A DNA stretch of 64,000 nucleotides from Streptomyces sp. SN-593 (lineage in GTDB: Bacteria; Actinomycetota; Actinomycetes; Streptomycetales; Streptomycetaceae). The translations under genes were made by a program, and so were the position numbers. The stretch covers positions 8,311,501 to 8,375,500 of the forward strand of contig NZ_AP018365.1 in NCBI RefSeq assembly GCF_016756395.1. Direction: 5' to 3'. Position 1 is the first letter of the stretch, and every line of letters begins with the position of its first letter. Below are positions 53,499 to 60,999 of this stretch, piece by piece. The notes beneath the pieces were generated by a model. It saw only the letters and a list, made by a program, of their open reading frames with translations. It was not told the DNA's origin and ran no database searches.

Positions 53499-53545
53499 GG
53501 GGGCGGGGGCGGGGGCGGCGGGCACCCGCCGACCGCACCGCCCCC
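53499..53545. terminator. Convergent terminator region with G-quadruplex motif
   Basis: Between corA (ends 53444) and the GH65 gene (ends 53559, minus). GGGGG runs separated by single C bases (53499-53522) give a G-quadruplex motif, and CGGCGGG/CCCGCCG (53516-53531) folds with an alternative outer stem GGGGGCGG/CCGCCCCC (53511-53518 with 53538-53545). Confidence 0.5.
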
Positions 53546-53558
53546 GGCTGACGACCCC

Positions 53559-55931
53559 TCAGCCCTGCTGCCCCGGTGTCTGGTTCCTGCGCCGCGGCGC
53601 CCTCCCCGGCGGCTGCGGCGGCGCCTCGCGGTGGACGGTCTCCGGCAGGTCCCGCACCACCGCGTGCTCCGTGGTGAGCGTGAACGGCTTCTCGTAGTGC
53701 AGGATCTCGATCGGCTTGCCCGCGGCCAGGACGTACGTCGCGGCGGTCCGCTTCACCTCCACCCGCAGCCGCCGGCCGCGGAAGTCCAGCCGGAAGGCGA
53801 CCCGGCTCAGCGCGTCCGGCAGCCGCGGGGCGAACCGGATCGAGTCGCCGTCGAACAGCCGCATCCCGCCGAACCCGGCCACCAGAGCCGTCCAGGTGCC
53901 GGCCAGCGCCGCGATGTGCAGCCCGTCCCGGGCGTTGTTCTCCAGGTCCTCCAGGTCCATCATCGCCGTCTCGCCCAGGTAGTCGTAGGCGAGCTGCAGG
54001 TGACCGACCTCCGCCGCCACCACCGACTGGCAGTACGCCGACAGCGAGGAGTCTCGTACGGTCAGCGGCTCGTAGTAGGCGAAGCCGCGCGCCTTCTCCT
54101 CGGCGGTGAAGGCGTCGCCGCGCAGGTACATCGCCAGCACCAGGTCCGCCTGCTTGACGACCTGCTTGCGGTACAGGTCGAAGTACGGGTAGTGCAGCAG
54201 CAGCGGGTAGTGCTCGGGGCTGGTCTGCTCGAAGTCCCAGCGCTGGTGGCGGGTGAAGCCCGCGGACTGCTCGTGCACCCGCAGGTCCTCGTCGAAGGGC
54301 ACCGTCATCGCCGAGGCCGCGTCGCGCCAGGCGGCGGTCTCCTCGTCGGTGATGCCCAGCGCGTCGGCGTGCCGCGGGTGGCGTTCGGCGGCGTCGGCGG
54401 CGGCCACCAGGTTCGCCTGCGCCATCAGGTTGGTGTAGACGTTGTCGTCGCAGACCGCGCTGTACTCGTCGGGTCCGGTCACGCCGTCGATGTGGAAGGC
54501 GCCCGCGTGGTCGTGGTGCCCCAGCGAGCGCCACAACCGGGCGGTCTCGGCGAGGAGTTCGAGTCCGGTCTCGGCCTCGAACGCGTCGTCGCCGGTGGTC
54601 GCGACGTAGCGCACCACGGCGTCGGCGATGTCGGCGTTCACGTGGAAGGCGGCGGTGCCGGCCGGCCAGTAGCTGGACGCCTCGTCGCCGTTGATGGTGC
54701 GCCAGGGGAACGTGGCACCGGCCAGCCCCAGTTGGGCGGCCCGCTCACGCGCGGCAGGCAGCGTGTTGTGCCGCCACCGCAGCACCTCGGCGGCGGCCTG
54801 TGGCGCGGTGAACGTCAGCAGCGGCAGCACGAACGTCTCCGCGTCCCAGAACGTGTGGCCGTCGTACCCGGAGCCGGTCAGGCCCTTCGCGGGGATCGCC
54901 CGCTGCTCGGCGCGGGCGGCGGTCTGCAGCACGTGGAAGAGCGCGAAGCGTACCGCCTGCTGGATCTCGGTGTCGCCGTCGACCTCGACGTCGGCCCGCT
55001 CCCAGAAGTCGTCCAGGTAGGACCGCTGCTGGTCGAGCAGCCCCTGCCAGCCGGTGTCGCGCGCGCCCACCAGCGCCGCGTCGGCCTGGTCGCGCAGCGC
55101 GGGCAGCGAGCGCGTGGCCGACCAGCCGTAGGCGACGAACTTCTCCAGCCGCAGCCGCTGCCCCTTGTCCAGCACGCAGGTGACGGTCAGCCGGCTCACG
55201 TCCTCCCCGGACTCTGAAGAGATCTGTGTGGTCGCCTTCGGCCCGTCCACCCGGTGGTCGGCGGCCGCCGCGACCCGCAGCTCGCTGCGGGTGGTGGAGT
55301 GGATCAGGCCCAGCCGGGTGCCGTCGGCGAAGTGGTCCTCGGCGACCAGCGGCGACTCCAGCGCCGCCGCCACCCGCGGGTCGCCGGTGGCGCGGGGGAT
55401 CTCCTCGTTCGCCGCCAGCTCCGACTGCACCACCACCCGCACCTGCTCGTCCAGCGGCTCCACCTCGTAGGCGATCGCCGCCACCGCGCGCTGCCGGAAG
55501 GAGACCATCCGGGTGGAGCGGACCCGTACCGCCCGGCCGGCCGGCGACACCCACACGCACTCGCGTCTCAGCACCCCGGCGCGCATGTCCAGCTCGCGCT
55601 CGTGGGTGCGGATCGTGCCGTAGCGCAGGTCGAACGGCTCGTCGTCCACCAGCAGCCGGATCAGCTTGCCGTTGGTGACGTTGATGACCGTCTGGCCGGA
55701 CTCCGGGTAGCCGTAGCCGGCCTCCGCGTAGGGCAGCGGGTGCAGTTCGTGCAGGCCGTTGAGGTACGAGCCGGGCAGGCCGTTCGGCTCGCCCTCGTCC
55801 AGGTTGCCGCGCCAGCCGATGTGCCCGTTGGACAGCGCGAAGACCGACTCGCTCTGCGGCAGCAGGTCGAGGTTCAGCTCGCACTCGCGCAGCGACCAGG
55901 GGGCGACCTCGTAGGCGGGATCGGTGATCAC
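53559..55931 (-). CDS. GH65 family glycoside phosphorylase (maltose/trehalose/kojibiose type)
   Basis: 790 residues from GTG 55931, which overlaps the stop of the upstream hydrolase as GTGA; GGGAGGAG precedes it. GH65 marks: N-terminal beta domain (SVFALSNGHIGWRGNLDEGE), TFWDAETFVLPLL, RYxxLPAARERAAQLGL (here RWRHNTLPAARERA) and the catalytic acid in GPDEYSAVCDDN (about 487). The enzyme splits an alpha-glucoside with phosphate to beta-glucose 1-phosphate plus sugar. Coupling with a beta-phosphoglucomutase-type gene supports phosphorolysis. Specificity (trehalose, maltose or kojibiose) is not readable by eye. The last 30 residues are basic and Pro-rich. Confidence 0.93.
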   Translation of the reverse strand: MITDPAYEVAPWSLRECELNLDLLPQSESVFALSNGHIGWRGNLDEGEPNGLPGSYLNGLHELHPLPYAEAGYGYPESGQTVINVTNGKLIRLLVDDEPFDLRYGTIRTHERELDMRAGVLRRECVWVSPAGRAVRVRSTRMVSFRQRAVAAIAYEVEPLDEQVRVVVQSELAANEEIPRATGDPRVAAALESPLVAEDHFADGTRLGLIHSTTRSELRVAAAADHRVDGPKATTQISSESGEDVSRLTVTCVLDKGQRLRLEKFVAYGWSATRSLPALRDQADAALVGARDTGWQGLLDQQRSYLDDFWERADVEVDGDTEIQQAVRFALFHVLQTAARAEQRAIPAKGLTGSGYDGHTFWDAETFVLPLLTFTAPQAAAEVLRWRHNTLPAARERAAQLGLAGATFPWRTINGDEASSYWPAGTAAFHVNADIADAVVRYVATTGDDAFEAETGLELLAETARLWRSLGHHDHAGAFHIDGVTGPDEYSAVCDDNVYTNLMAQANLVAAADAAERHPRHADALGITDEETAAWRDAASAMTVPFDEDLRVHEQSAGFTRHQRWDFEQTSPEHYPLLLHYPYFDLYRKQVVKQADLVLAMYLRGDAFTAEEKARGFAYYEPLTVRDSSLSAYCQSVVAAEVGHLQLAYDYLGETAMMDLEDLENNARDGLHIAALAGTWTALVAGFGGMRLFDGDSIRFAPRLPDALSRVAFRLDFRGRRLRVEVKRTAATYVLAAGKPIEILHYEKPFTLTTEHAVVRDLPETVHREAPPQPPGRAPRRRNQTPGQQG

Positions 55932-56671
55932 ACGCTCCTCCCGATCAGGTCCGCCAGGTCCTTGACGACGGTGTCGGCGCCGTGCCGGCGCAGCTCGTCG
56001 GCCTGCCCGACCCGGTCCACGCCGACGACGTAGCCGAAGCTGCCCTCGCGCCCGGCGTCCATCCCGACCAGCGCGTCCTCGAAGACCGCCGCCTGCCCGG
56101 GGTCGAAGCCGAGCTGCTTCGCCGCCTCCAGGTAGGTGTCCGGCTTGGGCTTGCCGCGCAGCCCCTGCTCCTTGGCGGTCACACCGTCCACCCGCACGTC
56201 CATCAGGTGCTCGATGCCCGCGGAGACCAGCACGTCCCGGGTGTTCGCGCTGGAGGAGACCACCGCGGTGCGCAGCCCGGCCGCGCGCACCGCCGTCACG
56301 TAGCGGACCGAGCCCTCGTACGCCGTCACGCCGTCGGTGCGGATCTTCTCCAGCACCAGCTCGTTCTTGCGGTTGCCCAGGCCGTGCACGGTCGGCGCCG
56401 AGGGCGGGTCGTCGTCGTCGCCCTCCGGCAGCTCGATGTCGCGGGAGGCGAGGAAGGTGCGCACGCCGTCGGCGCGGGGGCGGCCGTCCACGAAGTTGTC
56501 GTAGTCGTCGGTGCTGTCGAAGGGGCGGAAGCCGTCGCCCTCCCGGTCGTGCAGGAAGTCGTCGAACATCTGCTTCCAGGCCGCGGCATGCACCAGCGCC
56601 GTCGGCGTCAGCACACCGTCGAGGTCGAAGAGGCAGGCACGTACTCTGCTCGGAAGGCCGATCTGCGTCAT
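55928..56671 (-). CDS. Beta-phosphoglucomutase-family HAD hydrolase
   Basis: 247 residues from ATG 56671; ATG 56680 (three codons earlier) is equally possible. HAD motif I is LFDLDGVLTPT (about 13-23), motif II TAVVSSSANT, motif III and IV GKPKPDTYLEAA and AAVFEDALVGMDAGREG. The cap sequence AAAWKQMFDDFLHDR and VHGLGNRKNELVLE is of beta-phosphoglucomutase type. It turns beta-glucose 1-phosphate into glucose 6-phosphate, directly using the product of the next gene, with which it overlaps by 4 bases. Confidence 0.92.
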   Translation of the reverse strand: MTQIGLPSRVRACLFDLDGVLTPTALVHAAAWKQMFDDFLHDREGDGFRPFDSTDDYDNFVDGRPRADGVRTFLASRDIELPEGDDDDPPSAPTVHGLGNRKNELVLEKIRTDGVTAYEGSVRYVTAVRAAGLRTAVVSSSANTRDVLVSAGIEHLMDVRVDGVTAKEQGLRGKPKPDTYLEAAKQLGFDPGQAAVFEDALVGMDAGREGSFGYVVGVDRVGQADELRRHGADTVVKDLADLIGRSV

Positions 56672-56764
56672 GCGCACCATGTGCCCCCATCCGGCGGCGG
56701 GCATACCCGCCCGGGGCGAAGTCCCCCCGGCTCGCCGAACGCCCGGGGGCACGCCCGCGGCCGG

Positions 56765-57430
56765 TCAGGCGCCGAGCCGGTTGATCTCCGGGCTGTGCAG
56801 GACGTGCGGCCCCTCGCCGTCGAGCCGCGCCACCGCCAGCATCGCCCGGCCGAGGGCCTGCGTGGTCGTCACGTGCGAGGGCGCGACCCGCCGCAGCACC
56901 GGGTACAGCCACGACGTCGCCGCGTACATCGCGCGGTACCAGCCGGTGCGGGACCGCTCGCCGTGCAGCGGCTGGATCCAGCCCGGGCGGAACATGTACG
57001 CGCGCATGTCCATCGCCAGCAGCGCGTTCTCGGTGCGCCCCTTCACCCGAGCCCATCCCGAGCGCCCCTGCTCGGTGCTGTCGGTGCCCTCGCCGGAGAC
57101 GTAGGTGAAGGTCAGCGCGGGGTTCCCGGCCGCCGTCGTACGGGCGGCGGCGAGCGTGCAGTCGTAGGTGATCCGGGTGTAGTCCTGCGGGCTGTGCCCC
57201 GCCGAGGACACGCCGAGGCAGTAGAAGCAGGCGTCCGCGCCCGACAGTTGCGCGGCGACCGCCGAGAAGTCGGTGAAGTCGTTGTGGAAGACCTGCCGCA
57301 GCTTGGGGTCGTCGGCCTCCAGCGGGCTGCGCGCCACGGCCACCACCTCGGTCACGTCCGGGTCGCGCAGGCACTCCCGCAGCACACCCTGCCCGACCAT
57401 CCCCGAGGCACCGAAGAGGATCACCTTCAT
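56765..57430 (-). CDS. NAD(P)-binding Rossmann protein (atypical SDR / NmrA-like)
   Basis: 221 residues from ATG 57430. NAD(P) site KVILFGASGMVGQGVLRECL (GxxGxxG) is at the very start. Later ADACFYCLGVSS, FTYVSGEGTDS and RVKGRTENALL with a Lys in place of the Tyr-x-x-x-Lys pair suggest an atypical, possibly non-catalytic or redox-sensing SDR. C-terminus RMLAVARL-type helix (here GRAMLAVARLDGEG). Cytoplasmic. On the same strand as, and 93 bases upstream of, the phosphoglucomutase-like gene. Confidence 0.85.
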   Translation of the reverse strand: MKVILFGASGMVGQGVLRECLRDPDVTEVVAVARSPLEADDPKLRQVFHNDFTDFSAVAAQLSGADACFYCLGVSSAGHSPQDYTRITYDCTLAAARTTAAGNPALTFTYVSGEGTDSTEQGRSGWARVKGRTENALLAMDMRAYMFRPGWIQPLHGERSRTGWYRAMYAATSWLYPVLRRVAPSHVTTTQALGRAMLAVARLDGEGPHVLHSPEINRLGA

Positions 57431-57618
57431 CGCCGGCCGTCGCCGCCTTCCGTCCGTCCCGCACCCTGCTGTCGCTGACGCGCCGTCACCGGGTTCCCGG
57501 CCGCCGCACCGCCACAGTCTGCCCCACCCGGAGCGCGGGTCGGCCGCCCGGGCGGGACGTCGGCACGCGGCCGGGCCCGTTCCGGGGGCGGCGGCAGCCC
57601 CGGCGGCCGGGGGGCCGG

Positions 57619-58161
57619 TCAGGAACGGGCGCCGGCGCGGGCGGAGACGTCGAGCGACAGCGCGGTGGAGTGGGCGGCGAACCCCAACTCCCGGTAGAGG
57701 TGTTCCGCCTCGGGCGTGGCGTGCAGGTCCACCCGCGTCACGCCGCGCGCGGCGAACCAGTCGAGCAGCGCCTCGGTCGTCGCCCGGGCGTACCCGCGGC
57801 CGCGGTGGGCCGGGTCGGTGCAGACGTTGAAGACGAAGCCGAAGAGGCCGGCCGGCGAGGAGGGCGAGGGCAGCCGCCGCTCCACGGTGCCGACCGCGCA
57901 CGAGGCGAGTCCCACCCCGCCCGCCGCGTCCACCACGAACACCCCGGTCGTCGGATCCGGTCCCGCCAGTTCGGCGGCGAGCAGCCGCCGGGCCTCGCCC
58001 TCCCACGGTCCGGGCGCGTCCGTGCCGGTCATCGCCGCGAACATCACCCGCCGCAGGCGGACCACCTCGGCCGCGTCCTCGGGCCGGCCCGCCCGCACCG
58101 GGCCCGCAGGGGTCGACTCTGTCGTGTACGCGCCCGCGAGGGACGCCGGGTCACCGGTCAT
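57619..58161 (-). CDS. GNAT-family N-acetyltransferase
   Basis: 180 residues from ATG 58161. Acetyl-CoA binding motif A is FNVCTDPAHRGRGYARATTEAL (RGxGYA), and the C-terminal VTRVDLHATPEAEHLYRELGF strand-helix is a standard GNAT ending. N-terminal VRAGRPEDAAEVVRLRRVMF is the usual first strand and helix. Substrate unknown; monocistronic. Confidence 0.9.
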   Translation of the reverse strand: MTGDPASLAGAYTTESTPAGPVRAGRPEDAAEVVRLRRVMFAAMTGTDAPGPWEGEARRLLAAELAGPDPTTGVFVVDAAGGVGLASCAVGTVERRLPSPSSPAGLFGFVFNVCTDPAHRGRGYARATTEALLDWFAARGVTRVDLHATPEAEHLYRELGFAAHSTALSLDVSARAGARS

Positions 58162-58621
58162 CCCCCGAATGTACGGCGTGCCCGCGAGGGCCCCTCGTCC
58201 ACCGGCATGGCGCGGACCCTGCTGGCCGGTCGTCCCGCTGCCTTGCCGCCTAGGGCGTCGGCGGGCGAGGCCCCCGGGCTTCGGGTGCGCCCCTGCGGCG
58301 GCTCCTCGCACCGGGGGAGCGGCCGACCTGGGGCCGACCGGGTCCGACCCGGGTCCGACCCGAGCCCCGCACCGGGCGCGCGCCGGGAACGTGGCAGGTC
58401 CGGTTCGGCCCGTGCCGGCCGGGGCGGAGTGGCGTGGCGGTGCACCCGTCTGCGGTGAATGCGGGGCGAGGCACCGGCCTGCGGTGAACGCGGGGCGGTG
58501 CTTCCGTCTGCGGTGGACGGCCCCCACCCGCCCCCGCCCGCGCCCGACGGGGTTCGCCGAGCGGGGCGGGGGCCGCCGGGGACCGGGCAGGGGCGCCGGG
58601 CCGCGGGCGGGGGAGGGGAAC
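58162..58621. repeat. Intergenic region with a 29-bp tandem repeat
   Basis: 460 bases without a supported gene. TGCGGTGAAYGCGGGGCG recurs at 58451 and 58480 and, truncated, at 58509, a constant period of 29 bases. GGGTCCGACCC-type repeats occur near 58335-58362. The GNAT promoter must be at the low end and the DUF2795 terminator at the high end; I see no clear signals. Confidence 0.55.
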
Positions 58622-59026
58622 TCAGTCGCGGCGGTCCTCAACGCCGTACCCCAGGGCCTGCACGACCGCCTGGACGTTCGGGTAGGTCTCGTCCGGAGGA
58701 AGGGCGGAAACCCGCTCGACCAGCGCGTCCGGTGCCTGGTGGCGGTGGAGCGCGCCGAGCAGGGCGCTGCGGCGGGCCGGGTAGACGCTGCGGTCGAGGT
58801 GCCTGGCCAGGTCGCTGCGGACGTAGACCCCCTGCGGCGTCATGCCGGCCGGCGCGGCGCCGCCGCGGGCGGGCGCCGAGAGGACTTGGTCCTGGTCGGA
58901 GGGCTGGGGCTCGGCGAGTTCCTCGCCGGCCTGCACCGCCCGGTTCGCCCGGAGCGCGTCCTGGAGCTCCCTCTTCAGTTCGTCGTCACGGGCGAAGCCG
59001 GTCTTGTTCGTTCCCTGGTCCGTCAT
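58622..59026 (-). CDS. DUF2795-domain protein
   Basis: 134 residues from ATG 59026, with GGGAGG about 11 bases upstream. The C-terminal half carries the DUF2795 pattern (VYVRSDLARHLDRSVYPARR, then LVERVSALPPDETYPNVQAV), a small helical fold. The N-terminal half is charged and probably flexible. Family members in actinomycetes are stress-associated, without known activity. Confidence 0.8.
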   Translation of the reverse strand: MTDQGTNKTGFARDDELKRELQDALRANRAVQAGEELAEPQPSDQDQVLSAPARGGAAPAGMTPQGVYVRSDLARHLDRSVYPARRSALLGALHRHQAPDALVERVSALPPDETYPNVQAVVQALGYGVEDRRD

Positions 59027-59185
59027 GCGGCGATGGCCTCCCTTTGTCGTTCGCCGGGCGGCGCGGTACTGCTCCGGGCGCCCCCGGCCGGGGCTGGGCT
59101 GTCTCGGGTACCCGCCCGTCCCGTCCCGAAACCACCCCTGCCTCTGCCGCCCCATCCGCCCCCCGGCCGGCGGGGCCGCAGGCCA

Positions 59186-59223
59186 CTCGGCCCCGCCCGG
59201 GACAGGGTCCGGGCGGGGCCGAG
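59186..59223 (-). terminator. Terminator after the G1 peptidase gene
   Basis: A perfect 15-bp stem (59186-59200 with 59209-59223) and an 8-base loop lie 72 bases beyond the stop. Confidence 0.8.
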
Positions 59224-59294
59224 GGCGTCAGCCGGCGGCTGCCGTGGCGGCGCCCCGCGGGGGCGCGGTGCCAGGCCGCGACGGGGGCCGTACG

Positions 59295-60053
59295 TCAGCT
59301 GTGCTTCCAGGTCACCGTGAAGTTCTCGCTGCTCGACAGGGCCGAGGTGGTGGCCTTCGTGGTGCTGCCGGACGCCATGTTGATCTGGTCCGGCGAGAAG
59401 CTGCCGATCGGCGAGCCGTTCGCGGTGGCGTTGGTGAAGGACGCCGTGCCGAAGTTCGCCAGCGGCAGGACGCCGGTCGAGCTGGAGGGCGCCTCGGCGA
59501 TGATCTCGGCGGAGGCGTTCGACAGGCCGCTCTGCGTCTTCGTGGTGGTCTTCGTCCACCCCTGGGTGGTGTCGGAGAGGGTGAGCGTGTACTTCGTCCC
59601 GCTGACGCTGACCGTCGAGGTGAAGTGGTCGCCGGCCTTCACCGTGTTGCTGTAGTTCACCGGGTAGGCCGGGTACATCTCGTACCAGGCGTAGTACTCG
59701 GCCTGGCCGCCGTAGCAGTCGCCCTCGCTGCCGGTCTGCTCCACCGAGTTGCTGCCGTCGCCGTCCAGGCCGATCCAGAACGACGCGTACGCCGTCGAGC
59801 TGGAGCAGCTCACCGCCGGCTGCACCCAGCTCGACGAGACGCTGGTGAAGGTCCGTCCGGTGGCCGCGTAGCCGGCCCAGTTGGAGCTGGTGCTGTGCTC
59901 GATGCGCCCGTCGGGGCCGATGACGCGGTGGCTTCCGACCGGCGCCTGGAAGACGGTGGGGGCGGCGCTGGCCACGGCCGGGGCGGTGGCGAGGGCGGAC
60001 AGGACCGCCGCGCCGACGGCGGTTGCGGCGGTGAAGCGCTTCGTTGCCGACAT
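59295..60053 (-). CDS. Secreted G1-family (glutamic) peptidase
   Basis: 252 residues from ATG 60053, with AAGGAG 4-9 bases upstream. Signal peptide (about 1-31, ending AVASAAPTVF). The mature part is beta-rich: STSSNWAGYAATG, ASFWIGLDGDGSNSVEQTG (catalytic Gln at about 106), AEYYAWYEMYPAYPV and ASAEIIAEAP (catalytic Glu at 183 or 187). These are the fungal eqolisin signatures, here in a bacterial version. It degrades protein outside the cell, usually best at acid pH. Two inverted repeats lie upstream. Confidence 0.9.
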   Translation of the reverse strand: MSATKRFTAATAVGAAVLSALATAPAVASAAPTVFQAPVGSHRVIGPDGRIEHSTSSNWAGYAATGRTFTSVSSSWVQPAVSCSSSTAYASFWIGLDGDGSNSVEQTGSEGDCYGGQAEYYAWYEMYPAYPVNYSNTVKAGDHFTSTVSVSGTKYTLTLSDTTQGWTKTTTKTQSGLSNASAEIIAEAPSSSTGVLPLANFGTASFTNATANGSPIGSFSPDQINMASGSTTKATTSALSSSENFTVTWKHS

Positions 60054-60125
60054 GCTGCTCCTTCTCGCGGATCTCGCGGTGCAGACGTGTAACCGGCGGC
60101 GGTCAGTGGGGTCAGCGTGCCGCCA

Positions 60126-60177
60126 GTGATTGACAGTGTGCAGACAATCACCGCCTGTGTGGCACCCGGGAGTGCCA
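60126..60177 (-). promoter_or_regulatory. Two adjacent inverted repeats upstream of the G1 peptidase
   Basis: GTGATTG (60126-60132) pairs perfectly with CAATCAC (60145-60151), and TGGCAC (60160-60165) with GTGCCA (60172-60177). They lie about 75-125 bases before the start codon and look like two different regulator sites. The -10/-35 elements are not obvious. The wider gap (60054-60408) also holds the terminator and repeat listed next. Confidence 0.5.
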
Positions 60178-60266
60178 ACGATCGGCAAAGACCGCGCCAA
60201 GTGACCCGGAGAAAAGGGGTGTTCGCCCACCTGTCCGGTCAAACCGCTGCGGTGGAACGACAAAAA

Positions 60267-60309
60267 GGCGGTACACAAGCGGACTTCCGTCCTCCGCTCG
60301 TGTACCGCC
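60267..60309 (-). terminator. Intrinsic terminator with U tract, end of the amidohydrolase-dioxygenase operon
   Basis: 10 bp (60267-60276 with 60300-60309), one mismatch, then 6 bp (60278-60283 with 60293-60298) around a 9-base loop. On the minus strand the hairpin is followed by TTTTT (60266-60262), a true rho-independent signal and the only one with a U tract I found here. It is about 100 bases beyond the dioxygenase stop. Confidence 0.85.
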
Positions 60310-60322
60310 GTGTCTCGTGCCC

Positions 60323-60370
60323 CGAGTGCCCGAGTGCCCGAGTGCCCGAGTGCCCGAGTGCCCGAGTGCC
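60323..60370. repeat. Six tandem 8-bp repeats (CGAGTGCC)
   Basis: CGAGTGCC is repeated exactly six times. It lies in the 3' untranslated part of the cysteine dioxygenase operon, between stop and terminator. The unit could vary in number by slippage without affecting any protein. Confidence 0.9.
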
Positions 60371-60408
60371 CGTGCCTCCGTTCCGCGCGGGCCGCCCTCC
60401 CGTGTGGG

Positions 60409-60999
60409 TCAGGCCATGTCGTCCAGCGGCCGCAACTCGTCGGCGTACGACACCGACGTGCGCCGCAGGATGCCGGTGCGGCTGACGGCGTACTGGCCCA
60501 TCCGCCACAGCGGCGGCGAGTACGCGTGGATCGACACGCTCCCGGCGTCCCGGCCGGTGAGCCGGTGGATGTGGTCGGGGCCGAAGCAGTAGACCTGGCC
60601 GGCCGGGACCGGGGTGGCCAGGCTCGGCACGCCCACCGCGAGGTTGTGCTCGACCAGGGTGCCCTGGGTCACCGCGACGGCACCGGAGGATATGTCGTGG
60701 TCGTGCCAGCCGGTGTCGTTGCTCGGCGTCCAGCACAGCACCCACACGTCCACGTGCGCGTCGCGGTGCAGCGACACGTAGTGCCGCTGGTCGTCGGAGA
60801 AGAGGACGTGGCGCCGCCAGAGCGAGGGGTCGGCGGCGATGGAGCAGGCGAGGTCGAGCAGTTCGCGCTTGTCCAGGTCGCGGCCGGGCAGCGTGTCGAG
60901 GGTGAGCGACGGCGACACGTCGAGCCAGGGTTCGGCGCGCTGCACCGGAGCGGTGTCGTGGTCCTCGGGCGACGGCAGGGACGACGGCGGAGCGGTCAC
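60409..60999 (-). CDS. Cysteine dioxygenase-family protein
   Basis: 196 residues from GTG 60999, overlapping the amidohydrolase stop (GTGA). Cupin fold: first iron-binding motif WHDHDISSGAVAVTQG (His at about 98-100), second GPDHIHRLTG (His at about 140). The pattern VWVLCWTPSNDTGWHDHD fits type I cysteine dioxygenase, which oxidises cysteine to cysteine sulphinate; related thiol dioxygenases use 3-mercaptopropionate. It acts in the cytoplasm. The substrate could differ given the amidohydrolase partner. Confidence 0.87.
   Translation of the reverse strand: MTAPPSSLPSPEDHDTAPVQRAEPWLDVSPSLTLDTLPGRDLDKRELLDLACSIAADPSLWRRHVLFSDDQRHYVSLHRDAHVDVWVLCWTPSNDTGWHDHDISSGAVAVTQGTLVEHNLAVGVPSLATPVPAGQVYCFGPDHIHRLTGRDAGSVSIHAYSPPLWRMGQYAVSRTGILRRTSVSYADELRPLDDMA

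Noticed and set aside
60323..60370. Regular repeats considered as CRISPR
   Set aside because: The 8-base units are directly adjacent with no spacers and there are no cas genes.
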